From contig BLJB01000240.1 in the NCBI GenBank assembly GCA_013423325.1, positions 1-47,723 of the forward strand: a stretch of 47,723 nt of DNA, given 5' to 3'. Under the pieces are notes generated by a model, which saw nothing but the letters and a program-made list of their open reading frames with translations, was not told the DNA's origin and searched no databases. The DNA is from Usnea hakonensis (lineage: Eukaryota; Ascomycota; Lecanoromycetes; Lecanorales; Parmeliaceae). The translations under genes were made by a program, and so were the position numbers. This document shows, in pieces, positions 21,511 to 32,940 of the stretch. Position 1 is the first letter of the stretch. Each line of letters begins with the position of its first letter.

Positions 21511-23574
21511 ATGGGAAATCAACAGCTTTCTCCAAGACAAGCAAGCGCTTTGTTTGATATCCTGACTCATCACGAGACTTATTCAGAGATTCAAGCACTG
21601 AAGGACCCAAAAGTCGTGTCAGATTTCGAGGTTCCTGGAGAGGCAAAACATGCAGATAGCAACTCGTCACCATTACTTCAAATCCTTCTCCATAAATTTG
21701 TCTACGAACTTCCTGGCCTTCGAGATGTCACGCCAGACTTTTGGTCCAATATTAAGAATCTTGTTACTGCCTTGGCAGAAGATAATCTCAGCGAAAGCTA
21801 CGACAAAGGCTCCATTGGCATTCGCAAAACCCTGTCAACCGCTACCGCATCAATTGTAGAATACGTTTCTAGAGGCTGCTTGGGCGGATATCCAAGAGCC
21901 GCCGAGCGGAAGGAGCGCCAATATGACACCTCAGACCCCAATGACGTAGTCGCAGCCTGGGATGAATTCTTGCAGCAGATCATTTATGGGGATATGTTGG
22001 ACAGATTGTTTGCAAAAGCTACTGAGACGGACAAGTTGTCAGACCATGAGCCTCTGGTACAGGCTGCTCATGAGTATGCTTTCACCATAATGGCCTCTTT
22101 TCTCCACTATATCATTGTCATCTCACCACGCGGCCAGTCCATCCTTCCGCTCCTGACCAAGGCCCACAACCTTGCACCCTATTTCATGATTCGACAAACT
22201 CTGAAATTTGGAAACGCAGCATCTATGCTGAATGGTATGGTAAAGTTGCTTCTTGCGAAGATGAACATGAGCACCGTCACCTCATGGTTTGGCGGTCAGC
22301 CTTCCGATTCGGGAATGAACTTGATGCAACAGTACGTGATATATCTTGAGTTTTTGCTGTTTACTAGATGCTAAAAACGAGGTCTAGGATCATCTCGACA
22401 GTCTTGAGCTCCGATAGTAGCGAATTAAAGAAGAGAGCAGTTGCCATCGAAAAGGACAAAAATGCGCCAAGAAAGGAGCACCTTGCATTGCTGAAAGCTT
22501 ATGGTTCTAAGCCTAACGAAGAACAGCGCAAAAACAGATCGGAAAGCGGTTCGTCCCGTCTTGTCTCTCAAATCTCGCTGGAATCTGATGCTGACGTGTC
22601 GTCCAGAAAGTCAGCCGGAATCAATCGTAAACGCTATATTGACTACCTCGTCGAATACTGCGAGTCCGTCCGAGAACCAGCATAAACTTGCCTTGGAGTA
22701 TCTTGCTATTCAACTAGCCATCCGAGATAGAGAGAAGCTAATAGATGATCTCTGCCGTCATTCACCAGATCTTTTGACATCATCGATTCGGACTGTGATA
22801 CCTGCGTATGATCCAATCATACGAGGCCTTCACCAATCCTATGACCTGAGCGCTGGTGTCTCGGACCTCGAAAACTTCTTAAATGATCTCATCAGCGTTT
22901 CTACTGTGAAAAGCACCAGCGGCATGTCTAATGCTCCGTCAGTGGAAGACTTCTGCCGATTGCTACAAAAGCACCAAGGAAGCTCGCACAGATTCATTCA
23001 CCAGGTGCTAAAAAATAACAAAGATCTCTCTCAAAAGTACCACGACTATGCGGCTCACGCTGCAAGACAGTATAGGCAAGAGACTGAGCGTGCCATCGAT
23101 GACGCGAGCGCTGGCACTGCAGCAGCCGGGGACTTCACACCACATCTCGAATTACTCGTGGCAAATCTCGCCCACGCAGACAAAGCCAAGATTCTTGGAG
23201 AGATCGACAATCACGCGGACTATATCCTCAACCTCACCCACATCTCGACTCAGGATATGAAGACAGTCATCAATCACCTTGCGGAAGGAGAGTCCAACAT
23301 CCAGCGTGGTCCTGGTATGTACCTTTCAAGGTGGCAGTCACTAATGGACGAAACCCCTATTACACCTGCAAAGCCTAGCGGGCCTGTGAGATCTGGCAAG
23401 AGTGAAAGCGTCAGAGATGCCACGACGGTCGACATCGACGGGAAGAGGAAAGGTGACGCTGATCATCTTGAGAAGGTGAATACTTTGGAGGCTGCGCCGC
23501 CGGATACGAGCAATACTGTGCGACTGCTTCTTCCAGGATTCCAGGACGTGTTGAGGGGTGTTTTAGGAAAGTAG
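21511..23574 (+). CDS. PX-associated (PXB) / DUF3818 protein without a visible PX domain
   Basis: Three exons: 21511-22331, intron 22332-22387 (56 nt), 22388-22548, intron 22549-22606 (58 nt), 22607-23574, giving 649 residues. The start MGNQQLSPRQASALFDILTHHETYSEI is the typical start of the fungal PX-associated (PXB) domain. A long helical region follows (LVQAAHEYAFTIMASFLHYII, then LLTKAHNLAPYFMIRQTLKFGNAASMLNGMVKLLLAKM), matching the DUF3818-type module. In the better known fungal relatives (for example the yeast protein YPR097W family) a phosphoinositide-binding PX domain sits between these modules. I see no PX signature here, so membrane targeting would have to occur by other means. The C-terminal part is helical and polar and ends in a hydrophobic tail (RLLLPGFQDVLRGVLGK). 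Role inferred: membrane lipid handling or trafficking. Confidence 0.85.
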
Positions 23575-24468
23575 GGCAAGGCTCCATTAATAGCACGGAC
23601 TCAAGCGCAAGACACGAAGGTCGGAGCGAGACGCTCACGGGCGAACTCCAAGTCTGTGTGAATTTTTCAGTAGGCTCTTGGTCGAGTATTGCCAGAGTGC
23701 GTATTAGATCCTCAGATGTTGACGTATTGATCCTGTCCAACGAAGTTCTTATAGTGCCATTCATTGCTGACGACTTTAATTTCGACCGACTCAGACCCGA
23801 CTGCTTTATTTCAGTCTTTGCTCCCTTCAACGGACTGCTGCACTGACATGCTCTGCACATACGCTGAGCAGCATCTAATAGCCTCATCTCTCTCTGCAAT
23901 TGGGTCCTGGGGCAATTATCGAATCTGTCAATTCAATTTGAACGGGCTGGGGAGCAACTGGCCCTAATTCGTGGTGCTGTTCATCTTTCGTACCGTCTCA
24001 TATGAATGATATATTCCCTCCGGATATGTTTCTCTCTGGACTGCTGACTTTCGCTGTGTGGACTACTATGTTAAGAGCGTCTATCGCGTTTTGCCCGCTG
24101 CATGGGCCTTGATTATAGAGACCGCTATTGTGTTAGATATTTGTATGTCCTCTCGTACTAGTTTCTACGTGGCTTCTTCTATGCCTGTGCCAGATGCGAT
24201 GATACAACGACACATTGTATCTGTCCTAAATATCAATTTCAACTTCAGAATGAGGCGGAAACGAAGTGGTACTCAAGTTGTCAGGGAAGATCGGTGGAAT
24301 GTTGCAACAGCCGATCTAATTACTGATTTTCACGTCTCGTCTCGCCCGCAAATTGGAAAATGCGTTTAAAGCAAGCTTTCGTAAACAAAGCTAAAGTACC
24401 GATGGTAGACCAACAAGCAGTCATCCACGCAATTACATCCACCACCTCGCGCTCTCTTCAATATTTGC
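23575..24468. other. Convergent intergenic region, nothing supportable
   Basis: About 0.9 kb between the 3-prime ends of two convergent genes. It should contain both terminators. Only short frames of no coding character are present. Confidence 0.6.
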
Positions 24469-25032
24469 CTAACCCGAACCCGAATTTTCGTCCGCGACGT
24501 CGGAATGAGCAGCCCCGTCGTACTTGGCAGCCACCGCCACATCTGTCGCCGGTCCCGAAAACGGAGGACACAACAACGCAGCGTGTCCATCTACCGTCGC
24601 GGACAAGAAGCCAGCAAGATACGGCGGGATGACGATCTCTCTTGCGTCGAAGCCGTTGATCAACTTCATCATCCGCTCGTGCTGATCATTGATCACGTCG
24701 CACGGCTCTTTTGTGGCCTTGAATGAGCGTTCGTCGAGCGTGATGGGCGCTCCTGGACATCCTATTTCTTCGATACCGTCGTTGATGGCGCTGTAGTAGC
24801 CGGAGAGGAAGGGGGGAATTTCGATCTTTCGGGCTCTCAGCTTGGCCATTTCGGCGAGTTGGGTGGCGACTATTTGGTTTGCGTGGGGGCAGGCGAAATC
24901 GGCTCCTTTGGGGGTGGTGCCATTGGTGCTGGCTGCTGTGTCTCGCGCTTCGAGCGTGTTGAGTGCGGCTGGTAGGGAGGATACTGAAACGGCGGTACTG
25001 AAGAGCAAGAGGGTGATGGATGGGAATTGCAT
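24469..25032 (-). CDS. Small secreted protein with two tandem Cys-bounded modules
   Basis: Single exon of 187 residues starting at the ATG at 25032. MQFPSITLLLFSTAVSVSSL is a signal peptide; a possible KEX-type or dibasic processing region follows (LEARD). The mature protein has four Cys (about C48, C92, C111 and C155). C48-C92 and C111-C155 enclose exactly 43 residues each. The two modules align without gaps: R-K/E-I-x-IPP-F/Y-L-x-G-x-x-SA-x-x-DG at identical offsets (ARKIEIPPFLSGYYSAINDG and AREIVIPPYLAGFLSATVDG). This is a clear internal duplication. I do not recognise a family. Secreted, small and Cys-paired, it could be an effector or a wall-associated protein, but that is inference only. 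Neighbours: convergent with the PX-associated gene, divergent from the large secreted gene at 27431. Confidence 0.85.
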   Translation of the reverse strand: MQFPSITLLLFSTAVSVSSLPAALNTLEARDTAASTNGTTPKGADFACPHANQIVATQLAEMAKLRARKIEIPPFLSGYYSAINDGIEEIGCPGAPITLDERSFKATKEPCDVINDQHERMMKLINGFDAREIVIPPYLAGFLSATVDGHAALLCPPFSGPATDVAVAAKYDGAAHSDVADENSGSG

Positions 25033-27430
25033 TGTGTGGTGTTGGGGTGGGATGGAGCTGCCGGAAGAAGTTAGAGAGTCTCCATAGACAAGCACAGGTC
25101 ACTCACTGGACAGTTTTTGAACGAATGAATAATTGACAGTGAGTGAGAGGTTGGATGGTGCTGGTCGCGAGACGAAAAAAATTTGGCAGCACTTTCGACA
25201 GGATGAGAGATACTGGACGCAAATGCTCTAGGAAATATTGATGCAACCTGGCTTAAGGAGAGCTTGGTAGAGGCTGCAAGCCTCGCGAACGACTAAGCTC
25301 TGATACAAGTGGTATAATGCATACAAAGGCGCTGTGAACAGGGTCCATCTTCCAGCGCAGTAATGCAATTACACCTTTAAGCCCCGAGGTGCCAAAAGGA
25401 TGGCGTGTAGTAGACTCTTAGAAGTTTGGATTGTCATCGCATAGATCTATAGAGTGTCGGCGGCGCCAAAGAACAAAATCGCATGATCTGACGTTTGAGG
25501 CGCTTGAGCTGCGTTCTTGGGCCATGGTACACCTTAACCTTCAGCAAAAGCTAATCCAACAAACGAAATCAGTGCCGCGAAAGAAGAACATCTCGATGAC
25601 ATTATTTGCAAACGATTGTTAATGAGAATAAGGATGATAGATGGAGGTTGATGCTGCATTTTATTTGAGAGTAGACTGGGTGGTATTTCTTGATGCTGGC
25701 CTAATGTTTGGGCCGGAAGAGTCTTGAGTTGTGCGATTGGTAGGAGCGGAGAGGTCTTTCTTTCCTTTCTTTTGTGTAGCCGTCTGAGGAAAGTAGATTG
25801 GTTCAATGATAACGACCCTGTTTCTACAGACGGAAACACTGAAAAGAGGGCAGGGTTGGCTCCGAGAGCATAAAGCTTGTTATAGCCATGTCGGATACGC
25901 TCGGAATGTAGACTTTTGTTAAGATGTACACTTACAAAGAATTTAGGTGAGGGGGAACCATAGAATTGGGCCGATAGTTGGACCACTGGAATACGAGTCC
26001 ATTCCGAGGCCATTGGGGGAGACTTTACTCCATTACTGCCATGCTACTCCGCTATCTTCCTCGAGTGGGACCCTCCCGTTTGTGAGCTTACTGTCGGTTT
26101 TTTCCTCCATTTTTCAAGAGCTAGCTGTTGGTACCTGGTGATGGAATCATATGGCATCATTGCTGCGCCTTGCGTTGGCATGCAAGGGAAAAGCGATAAG
26201 GTAACCACCAAATGTTGGTAGAAGAGCATTGGCCAATATAAAGGCGTGGACCTATTATACAGATAAGCACATACAGCATCGAGTGACACCAAAATTATAG
26301 CTAGAACATGTATGTATTATCCAATCTTTTGTATCTTCACAATGGAGTCGACACGGTCCGGCCGCGATAAGATAAGGTACAAGATATGCTAAAATAGCGC
26401 TGTTTCTAATGCGCGGCAAAGGTAAATGTTTCATCTATTCGATACATGAATACGATATACCCTTGTTCTACTGCTGGCGGGGCTCTCGTGTTCTATCAAG
26501 CTCAGCCACGCTGTCTGCCTGACCTCTCTCACCACCCGCCCTTTCAGCTGCAAAACCATCAAGTAAAGTCTCTACTACCTTGGTACGAGATTTGGTCTCT
26601 TGGCTATTACGACCGTACCTGTTGTTGTAATTGCGATGCTTATCAGACCTAAGGAAAGGGATCAAGTGCCCACTTCACGAGATACAGCATGTTACGCTAA
26701 CCATCCAGACAACGGCCTATTGACTACTCGAATCCGCCGTTATGAGCGGTGATGACTGCCGACAGTCGCACGCAAGGCTGATCTTGGAACAATGATCGAC
26801 TTTCCGTTCGGCAACATAAAGCCTCAGCTGGACTGTGAGCGAGGAAGATCACTCTACTGATAATGAAGATAGGTAGCTATCAGCTAAGCTAGCCATCCCG
26901 GGACGCTATTTGAAAAAAGAAGCATCATTGATTGATAATGATGTACCCTTCAGAAACGGGCCGAGCATAATTCAACCCTATCCTTGCGCGCCAAACCTTT
27001 GCTTCCGTTATATCAAAGCCTTTGAAAGTGGGATGTGTGTTGCATCCTGACGGACCAACTGTCTAACTTCCTCCTCAAGGATGTTTTAGCATGCCCTGGT
27101 AGTGTGCCGGGTGTCAAATCTCATCTATTGGGGCCAGATTGTGACGCCCGAATCCTTATCCGACGAGTTCCTGCCCTACTTTTTGGTGCTCCTGGCTAAG
27201 GTCATTACCCTGTTCACCGCTCATGGCGTCGAACGTAGCCAAGTGCGGTAGAAGGTCTTGTGCCTTCGAAAAGGGTGTGACTACTAAGAAATTTGAATCC
27301 TCCAGGGTCTTGAGAAGTTTGGCATAAACCGACCTGCTTGATAAGTGTCGATACCCCCGACTTCTCTCTGCATCTTGCAACCGTCCTGGTCCCTTTTCTA
27401 CAAGTGACCTGAATATCACCTCAGGCAAGC
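25033..27430. other. Gene-free stretch between divergent secreted-protein genes
   Basis: About 2.4 kb. A 22-codon signal-peptide-like start (MSSRCSSFAALISFVGLAFA) is present on the minus strand near 25603, but no downstream exon could be joined. A minus-strand frame at 27428-27156 has natural composition but no start or domain. The region presumably holds promoters for the genes at 25032 and 27431. Confidence 0.5.
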
Positions 27431-30400
27431 ATGGCTCTTTTGATCACCATCTTATTTCCTTCCATTTTAACGTTTTTGGCATCATTCTGTGAAGCAGTAC
27501 CCCAGACTCGAACCTCTGTGCAGACTTCACAATCGCTTACCCCCAGCTCATGTGCTATGACTTCAACAGCTTACGCAGGGACTGTAAGCTATAATTGTCA
27601 AAATAGTTCCGGGGCTACCTCCGTGACAGGCTTGACCACAAGTTGTCTCTGTGCTCCAAGGTCTACTTCTTCCGCTGGCTCTTCTGCCACAGATTGCGGA
27701 GCTCTATCTTCCTCAACACTTGCCTCGCGGACTAGACTGTCGCAGAGCTCGCTCAAAGTCTTTTCAAGAGGTACTCTGGAACCTTTGGCAGCTTCGGCAC
27801 AATCTTCTTCTGGAAGATTTTTCGCTACTTCAACTTCCGCCTCCAGCAAGGCAACTCAGTCAGGTGGGGCTACATATGCATCCGCAACCTCATCAACCTT
27901 TTCTCCAGCAGGATCATTGTCGTACCTGCAGTCCTCAGTACTCGTTTCACTACACTCAAATCTAGGTCGCTCAAACCTGACAGTGTCATCGTTTCCTTCA
28001 AATTCGAGGTCCATGACCCCGTCCTTATCAAAATCTTCTCGATTATCTTGGAGGCCTCTTTATTCACGGACCACAAGTATTGTTTCTTCCGCGACCTTGG
28101 CGTCGAATGGACAGAGGACTTTGGTTCGCAGCGCGACCGACAGATTTACAAGTTCGACTCGGAATGCATCTAGCATTGTCTTCACTCCACCAATGACCAC
28201 ACCCAGATTGAGCTGCAGGACCGAGTATACTTTCATATCTTTCTTTCTATAAATAGTCCCTGACGCAAAATTTCTAGTGCAAACACTGCTTCACTGGTTC
28301 CTTCGCCAAGTGCGGCACCTGACCCCACGATTTGCAGCTGCAATAATGGCCAATACTACCCGACTCTGTCAAGGAATGGATCCCAGTGTGCATACACTAC
28401 GAGCAACCCAATAATCCTGCTACCAAAAAATGCCGGTCCTTGGACTCTAGCCCTGGCGGACCTCGAACCTTCTACATGCACTGTCACCGTTTTTCCAGTG
28501 TCTACCACAAATGTCATGCCAACAGGCGAGTTCGTTGTTGAGGTAAGCTTGGCATTTGTTAAGTAGAGAATAAAGATAGTTGACATTTACTCTAGGCCGA
28601 TTGGCAGAGTAGCAAAGCCTGGCTGTTCTCTGTAGATATGGGCATGAATCTTTCGTCCCTCGGTTACGGTGAATTATCTCAGGCGCCTTTTCAACGCAAT
28701 GCAAATGGGAGCTATACCTTGAGCGTCCCAACAGAGGAAGGTATGAGAATGCCGAAACTCATCCAGTGGTCCTGGAACTGATGTATTCAGGCAATCAGCC
28801 AGTCACAGGGCTCGCTAGTGGTACGCCTGCAAACGAGAAGGAGGCATATGCCCACGAATTTGCACTGACTCTTTCGACGATGATAAAATGTGACGTACCA
28901 CTACCAGAGTCCTGCCAGGCGAATGACAATCAGTTGAATGCTTCGCAGTGGACAGCGTTCAGAGTAAGCCTTGTCTTTTCTTCCGTCAGTATTGTTGCCT
29001 CCCAATGGTTTGTCGTGCCCACGCTTATCGGTATACAATGATACTCCAGACAGACGACTGGTGGAAGTCCTACGCCTCAAATTATACGAAAGAAGGCAGC
29101 ACAATGACGCTGTTTGATGAACTAGTCTATGACTATATCGGTCCCCCTGATGAGTACCACTGTACGATTGGAAATACGCAGTTGAACGGAGACGGGTCTC
29201 TGGACGTTGGTTCATGCACCTATCCAACATGCGTCGGCGTTAACACAACACTGTCTTCAAAAGAAGGTTTCAGACAAGGTTATATGGTATTGGCCAACTG
29301 GGAAGGTGAATATGCTGAGGTCCCATGACGAGTACATCTTAGGCTCACGCCATGTCCGCATAGGGTTGAGCCATTTCTTGAACTACTGCTGGGGTGTTCT
29401 GGATCAAGCACAGAACGGGTTTGACGATGTCATCACGTCAATATACCTTGTGAGTCTTCTCGTGTAGACGTCAAGTGATGAAAGGGGCGTGGAGAATTCT
29501 GACTGTTTCATAGAAATTCTATAGAGACCCTGCTTTGGCGAGCTGGCAAACTCTACTCCCTGTTATTGTGGGTGTTCTTTACCTTGAAGTGACAGACTCT
29601 CAGGTTTAAGCTAACCTGGCAAGGGGACGGTTTTTACTTTGATGTGTGTCGTGTTGCTTTTCATACAACCATTTTGGGGAGGTGTCGCTATAGCTACGGC
29701 CGCTAACGTACACAACGCATTGCTTCTCCTCATCGACTTTACTGACCAGTGGGTAGGCTATCTACGCGATCGGCGCTTCGATGAACGGAATTGCCAATAT
29801 CAAGAATCTTGCTGTTCCAAGCGTAGTTGAGCAAGAATGGGACGGGTAGGTGGTGCAATCCCTTTGTTCGAATTGTTCTACAAACTGAGAGGTATTGGCG
29901 AATTCTAGGGCCACCAATACGCAGATTGACTGGCGAAACTATATGAGCGCAATGAAGAGCGGGCTTAGTAATCTTCATAATTCATACTTCCTCAACGCGG
30001 CGAATACAGATCCTGTGAATATTTCGACAGTCTTATTAGGGGGCTCTTACCTCCCTGAAACCCCCACTGTGGACCAAACATCAATTATACCTAGCGACAA
30101 CGTAACGGCTTGGCTAGAAGCTTATGCTTGTGCGCGTCTGATAAATCAGCTGTTCATTATGAATGACTACTATATCGTCTACGTCAGTGTACAACCATAT
30201 TAAACTTGTTGATCAATGACTGACTTTTGTAGATCCCCTACGGTGAGATTGTTGAAGCGTTCCAGGAAGAGACACATGGTCACTAACAGCGTTAGGCTCT
30301 TTCGTTGAGGACGTCCCAGGCTACAAGTCGAGAGGGAATTTCTCCTTCGAGAAGACGGATTGCGAACAATGGGTTGGGAACACAAGATTCAACAGCAGTG

Positions 30401-31219
30401 TTTACGCCACGTGTGATACAGCAGATGATATCAATCCCGGAATGACGATCATGGAAGGGTCAGTACACTTACGCCGCCTCTTACTTGATCTTCTTTTGAC
30501 ATTAGGCGAGTACAGCGTGCAGGATTCTTTCCTCGATTTCACGACTTACAACTTCAAGACGGCCTTCACGCAGTCATTCACTGATGGCAACTTCACATAC
30601 AATCCAGAAGACGTTACTCAGGCTAGTCTTTCTGGCTGGTGGAATTATGGCTATAAGTGGGTCAGCTGCAAATAGGCTCATATATGACATTCCAGACTTA
30701 CATGCTATTTGCTAGTTATACCTTAATTAACCAAGACTACGGCTTCTCTCCCGGCGCTCTGGATTCAGTCGAAAATTCAGAGATCAACTCTTCGCTGTCG
30801 CGAACATCAAACCGAATGACGAAGGCGTCTATAATCTTCCAGTCTGCGTGCTCAACGAGCTCGCTTCTATACCGGAATGTTTCAGAGCTTTTTCGGACAC
30901 TGGTGCTAAGACTCCCCTGACAGATGATGAGCTCGACAATTGCTTTATACATCCAATCAATTGTCTAGACGGTAAGCATGTCCTTCGGTTTATTCGCCCA
31001 GTAGAAAGCCCTCAGATCTGTGTTGACATTGCGTATACAGACCAATCCGGGGTCCTCCCAACCAAGAATGCGAGCTACGGCTTTCAGCAGTTTAGAGACT
31101 ATATCACGGACAGGCTGAAGGACAACCTCAACAACGAGGAGATATACTCTGCTCCGTCGTTCGGAACGAAGAGAAGTATCATGGATTGGGAGACTATTGA
31201 TATTGGCCCGACAATATGA
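27431..31219 (+). CDS. Large secreted Ser/Thr-rich multi-exon protein, family not recognised
   Basis: Starts at ATG 27431 with a signal peptide (MALLITILFPSILTFLASFCEA). Exons supported by frame: 27431-28224, 28278-28542, 28596-28740, 28791-28963, 29050-29305, 29364-29449, 29514-29571, about 29682-29707, 29757-29845, 29909-30182, 30233-30242, 30296-30458, 30622-30714, 30769-30971 and 31041-31219. That gives roughly 870 residues. The first 260 residues are Ser/Thr-rich with Cys (SCAMTS, NCQNSS, SCLCAP), then a Cys motif (ICSCNNGQYYPT). The remainder is globular, with many N-glycosylation sequons and scattered Cys pairs (LPVCVLNELASIPECF). A small hydrophobic stretch (VAIATAANAIYAIGASMNG) occurs near the middle. 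I do not recognise a domain and assign no function; an extracellular or wall glycoprotein is likely. The splice choices at 29572-29681 and 30459-30621 are uncertain. Confidence 0.7.
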
Positions 31220-31750
31220 AAGGAAGAAGAGAATCGTGGTTCCTAGAATACGTTGGTAAGATATATACCGGATAGACTTAGAACTGAAGAGCGGAATTTT
31301 TTTTTTTCATCGCTGCCGCAATTGTTTTTTTCATCAACACACATAGACACTATCTTGCGAGCAAAGTAGGGCTGCCTCGCCACTTTTGTGTTAAGATGTA
31401 CTCGGTAAAGTTAAGAGACTAACCCAACAGTGTAGGAACGCGAGTGAGTAACAGGAGATTGAATTAAGCGATGCAGGTAGGGATCGTAGTAGCTGCGGAT
31501 GGACGGGTCGACTTCTGTGATACAATGTCTCTCAGAGACTGTGAGACGCTAATTAGTTGAAACGGGCTGGATATTTCTGAGCTGCAAAGCGACCATGTCA
31601 AATTACAATGACATGTAACTAGTCTTGACCGGGACTCTACTAGTGGGTATTCTTCGGTAGAGTGTCGGACATTGAATCGCTAAGGATCCCGGCTACCGAG
31701 TACAACTTGGCGAGCTGACTTTTGAAACCTGTACCCTTTTGACCAGCAAT
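31220..31750. other. Short intergenic stretch, nothing supportable
   Basis: About 530 bp between two genes on the same strand. It contains a poly-T run near 31300 and otherwise nothing recognisable. It should contain the terminator of the secreted gene and the promoter of the methyltransferase. Confidence 0.6.
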
Positions 31751-32686
31751 ATGACAGACTTTTCCAAATTCACAAAAAGAGGTAGGAGATCCACATACAG
31801 TGTAGTTCAAGTCGACACACTAAGCCACCCAATAGCCCAATATACTGCGGAGACAGCTACCGGTCCGCCGGCCCAGGCTTTGCTTTCCAGCTGTGGCTTG
31901 CGACCTGACACGCTAGCCGATGCAGTAATCCTTGACAACGCTTGTGGAGCAGGTGTTGTCACCGCTCACTTGCTTGGAGGTCTCAGGAACACGGGACCAA
32001 GCGTCGTGTGCGGTGATCTCGATCAGACTATGGTTGATTTGGTAGCTCAAAGAATCAAAGAGAATGGCTGGCCAGCTACGGCTGAGAAGCTTGATGCCCT
32101 GGTAGTGAAAGACGTCCTCTGCTAGGTTTTCTGTATCCCTGGCGCTGACAATGGACATGGTCCAGCATCTTCCTTACAGCGACAATTATTTCACTCATGT
32201 ACTCATGAACTTTGGGCCCCAACTTATTTCAGATCCCGTCAGAGCGCTGCAAGGTGAGTGAAGAGTTCTTGAAGTCTTTGCAAAACAGCTGATACAGCTT
32301 GACAAACAGAAACCTATCGTGTACTGCGCAGCGGAGGTCATACCGGGTTTACGTGCTGGACCAAACCCGGCTGGGTCCACTCTGTCCAAGAAGCCGTACC
32401 ATCGTTCATTCCGCCACCTTTTCTGTCCAATCCGTGGTGCAATCCCGACTCCATCAGAAGCAACCTTGAGATGATAGGGTTTTCGAAAGTCAATGTCAGT
32501 ACACTCGATTTCAGAACAGACGAAAAGGATATCGAGGGCTATCTGGAACTCATGAAGCTTCTTCTGACTAAGGTTCTGGTTGGGGAGAATGCTGATGCAT
32601 ATGATAAACTCATGAGAGGGAAGTTTGAGCGCGGAGAGATGGGGATGGAATGGCAGGCCCTGGTTGTGAGCGCTATAAAGCCTTGA
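31751..32686 (+). CDS. SAM-dependent class I methyltransferase
   Basis: Three exons: 31751-32101, intron 32102-32165 (64 nt), 32166-32253, intron 32254-32309 (56 nt), 32310-32686, giving 271 residues. Start MTDFSKFTKRGRR is the first ATG in frame. Motif I, VILDNACGAGVVTAHL (about residues 55-70), is the glycine-rich SAM loop. An acidic residue at the end of beta-2 follows (VVCGDLDQTMVD). HLPYSDNYFTHVLMNFG corresponds to motif IV, and ETYRVLRSGGHTGFTCWTKPGW to the post-motif region of fungal small-molecule methyltransferases. The join QETYRVL is typical of this group. Relatives often act in secondary metabolism on O- or N-nucleophiles, but no biosynthetic core gene is present nearby. The 239-residue minus-strand frame at 32195-32914 is an antisense shadow. 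Confidence 0.88.
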
Positions 32687-32940
32687 GATTGTGGAGTAGA
32701 TGCATGTTTCTTTCTTTGCACTTGAAATCTCAATAGAGTGATCGACGAATCGGGTGAAAGTATCAGACTTTGTGAAAGAATTGGACGACTTGATGATGTA
32801 TCGCTGTCGTACTCGAAGCCGTAAAGTAGGACTGTTAATCTTTATGCTGTCAATTACTATGATCCATAGGGAAAAGCGAAGAAGATCGTGATTATAGCAG
32901 ATACCCGATGCCAAGTGAAGCCCCCAATCAAAATGTCTAG

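Noticed and set aside
25534..26013. Minus-strand frame ending in a signal-peptide-like segment
   Set aside because: The signal-like part starts at an internal ATG but is followed by a stop, and no downstream exon could be joined.
32195..32914. 239-residue minus-strand open frame
   Set aside because: Antisense shadow of the methyltransferase third exon; the plus-strand gene has motifs and consistent splicing.
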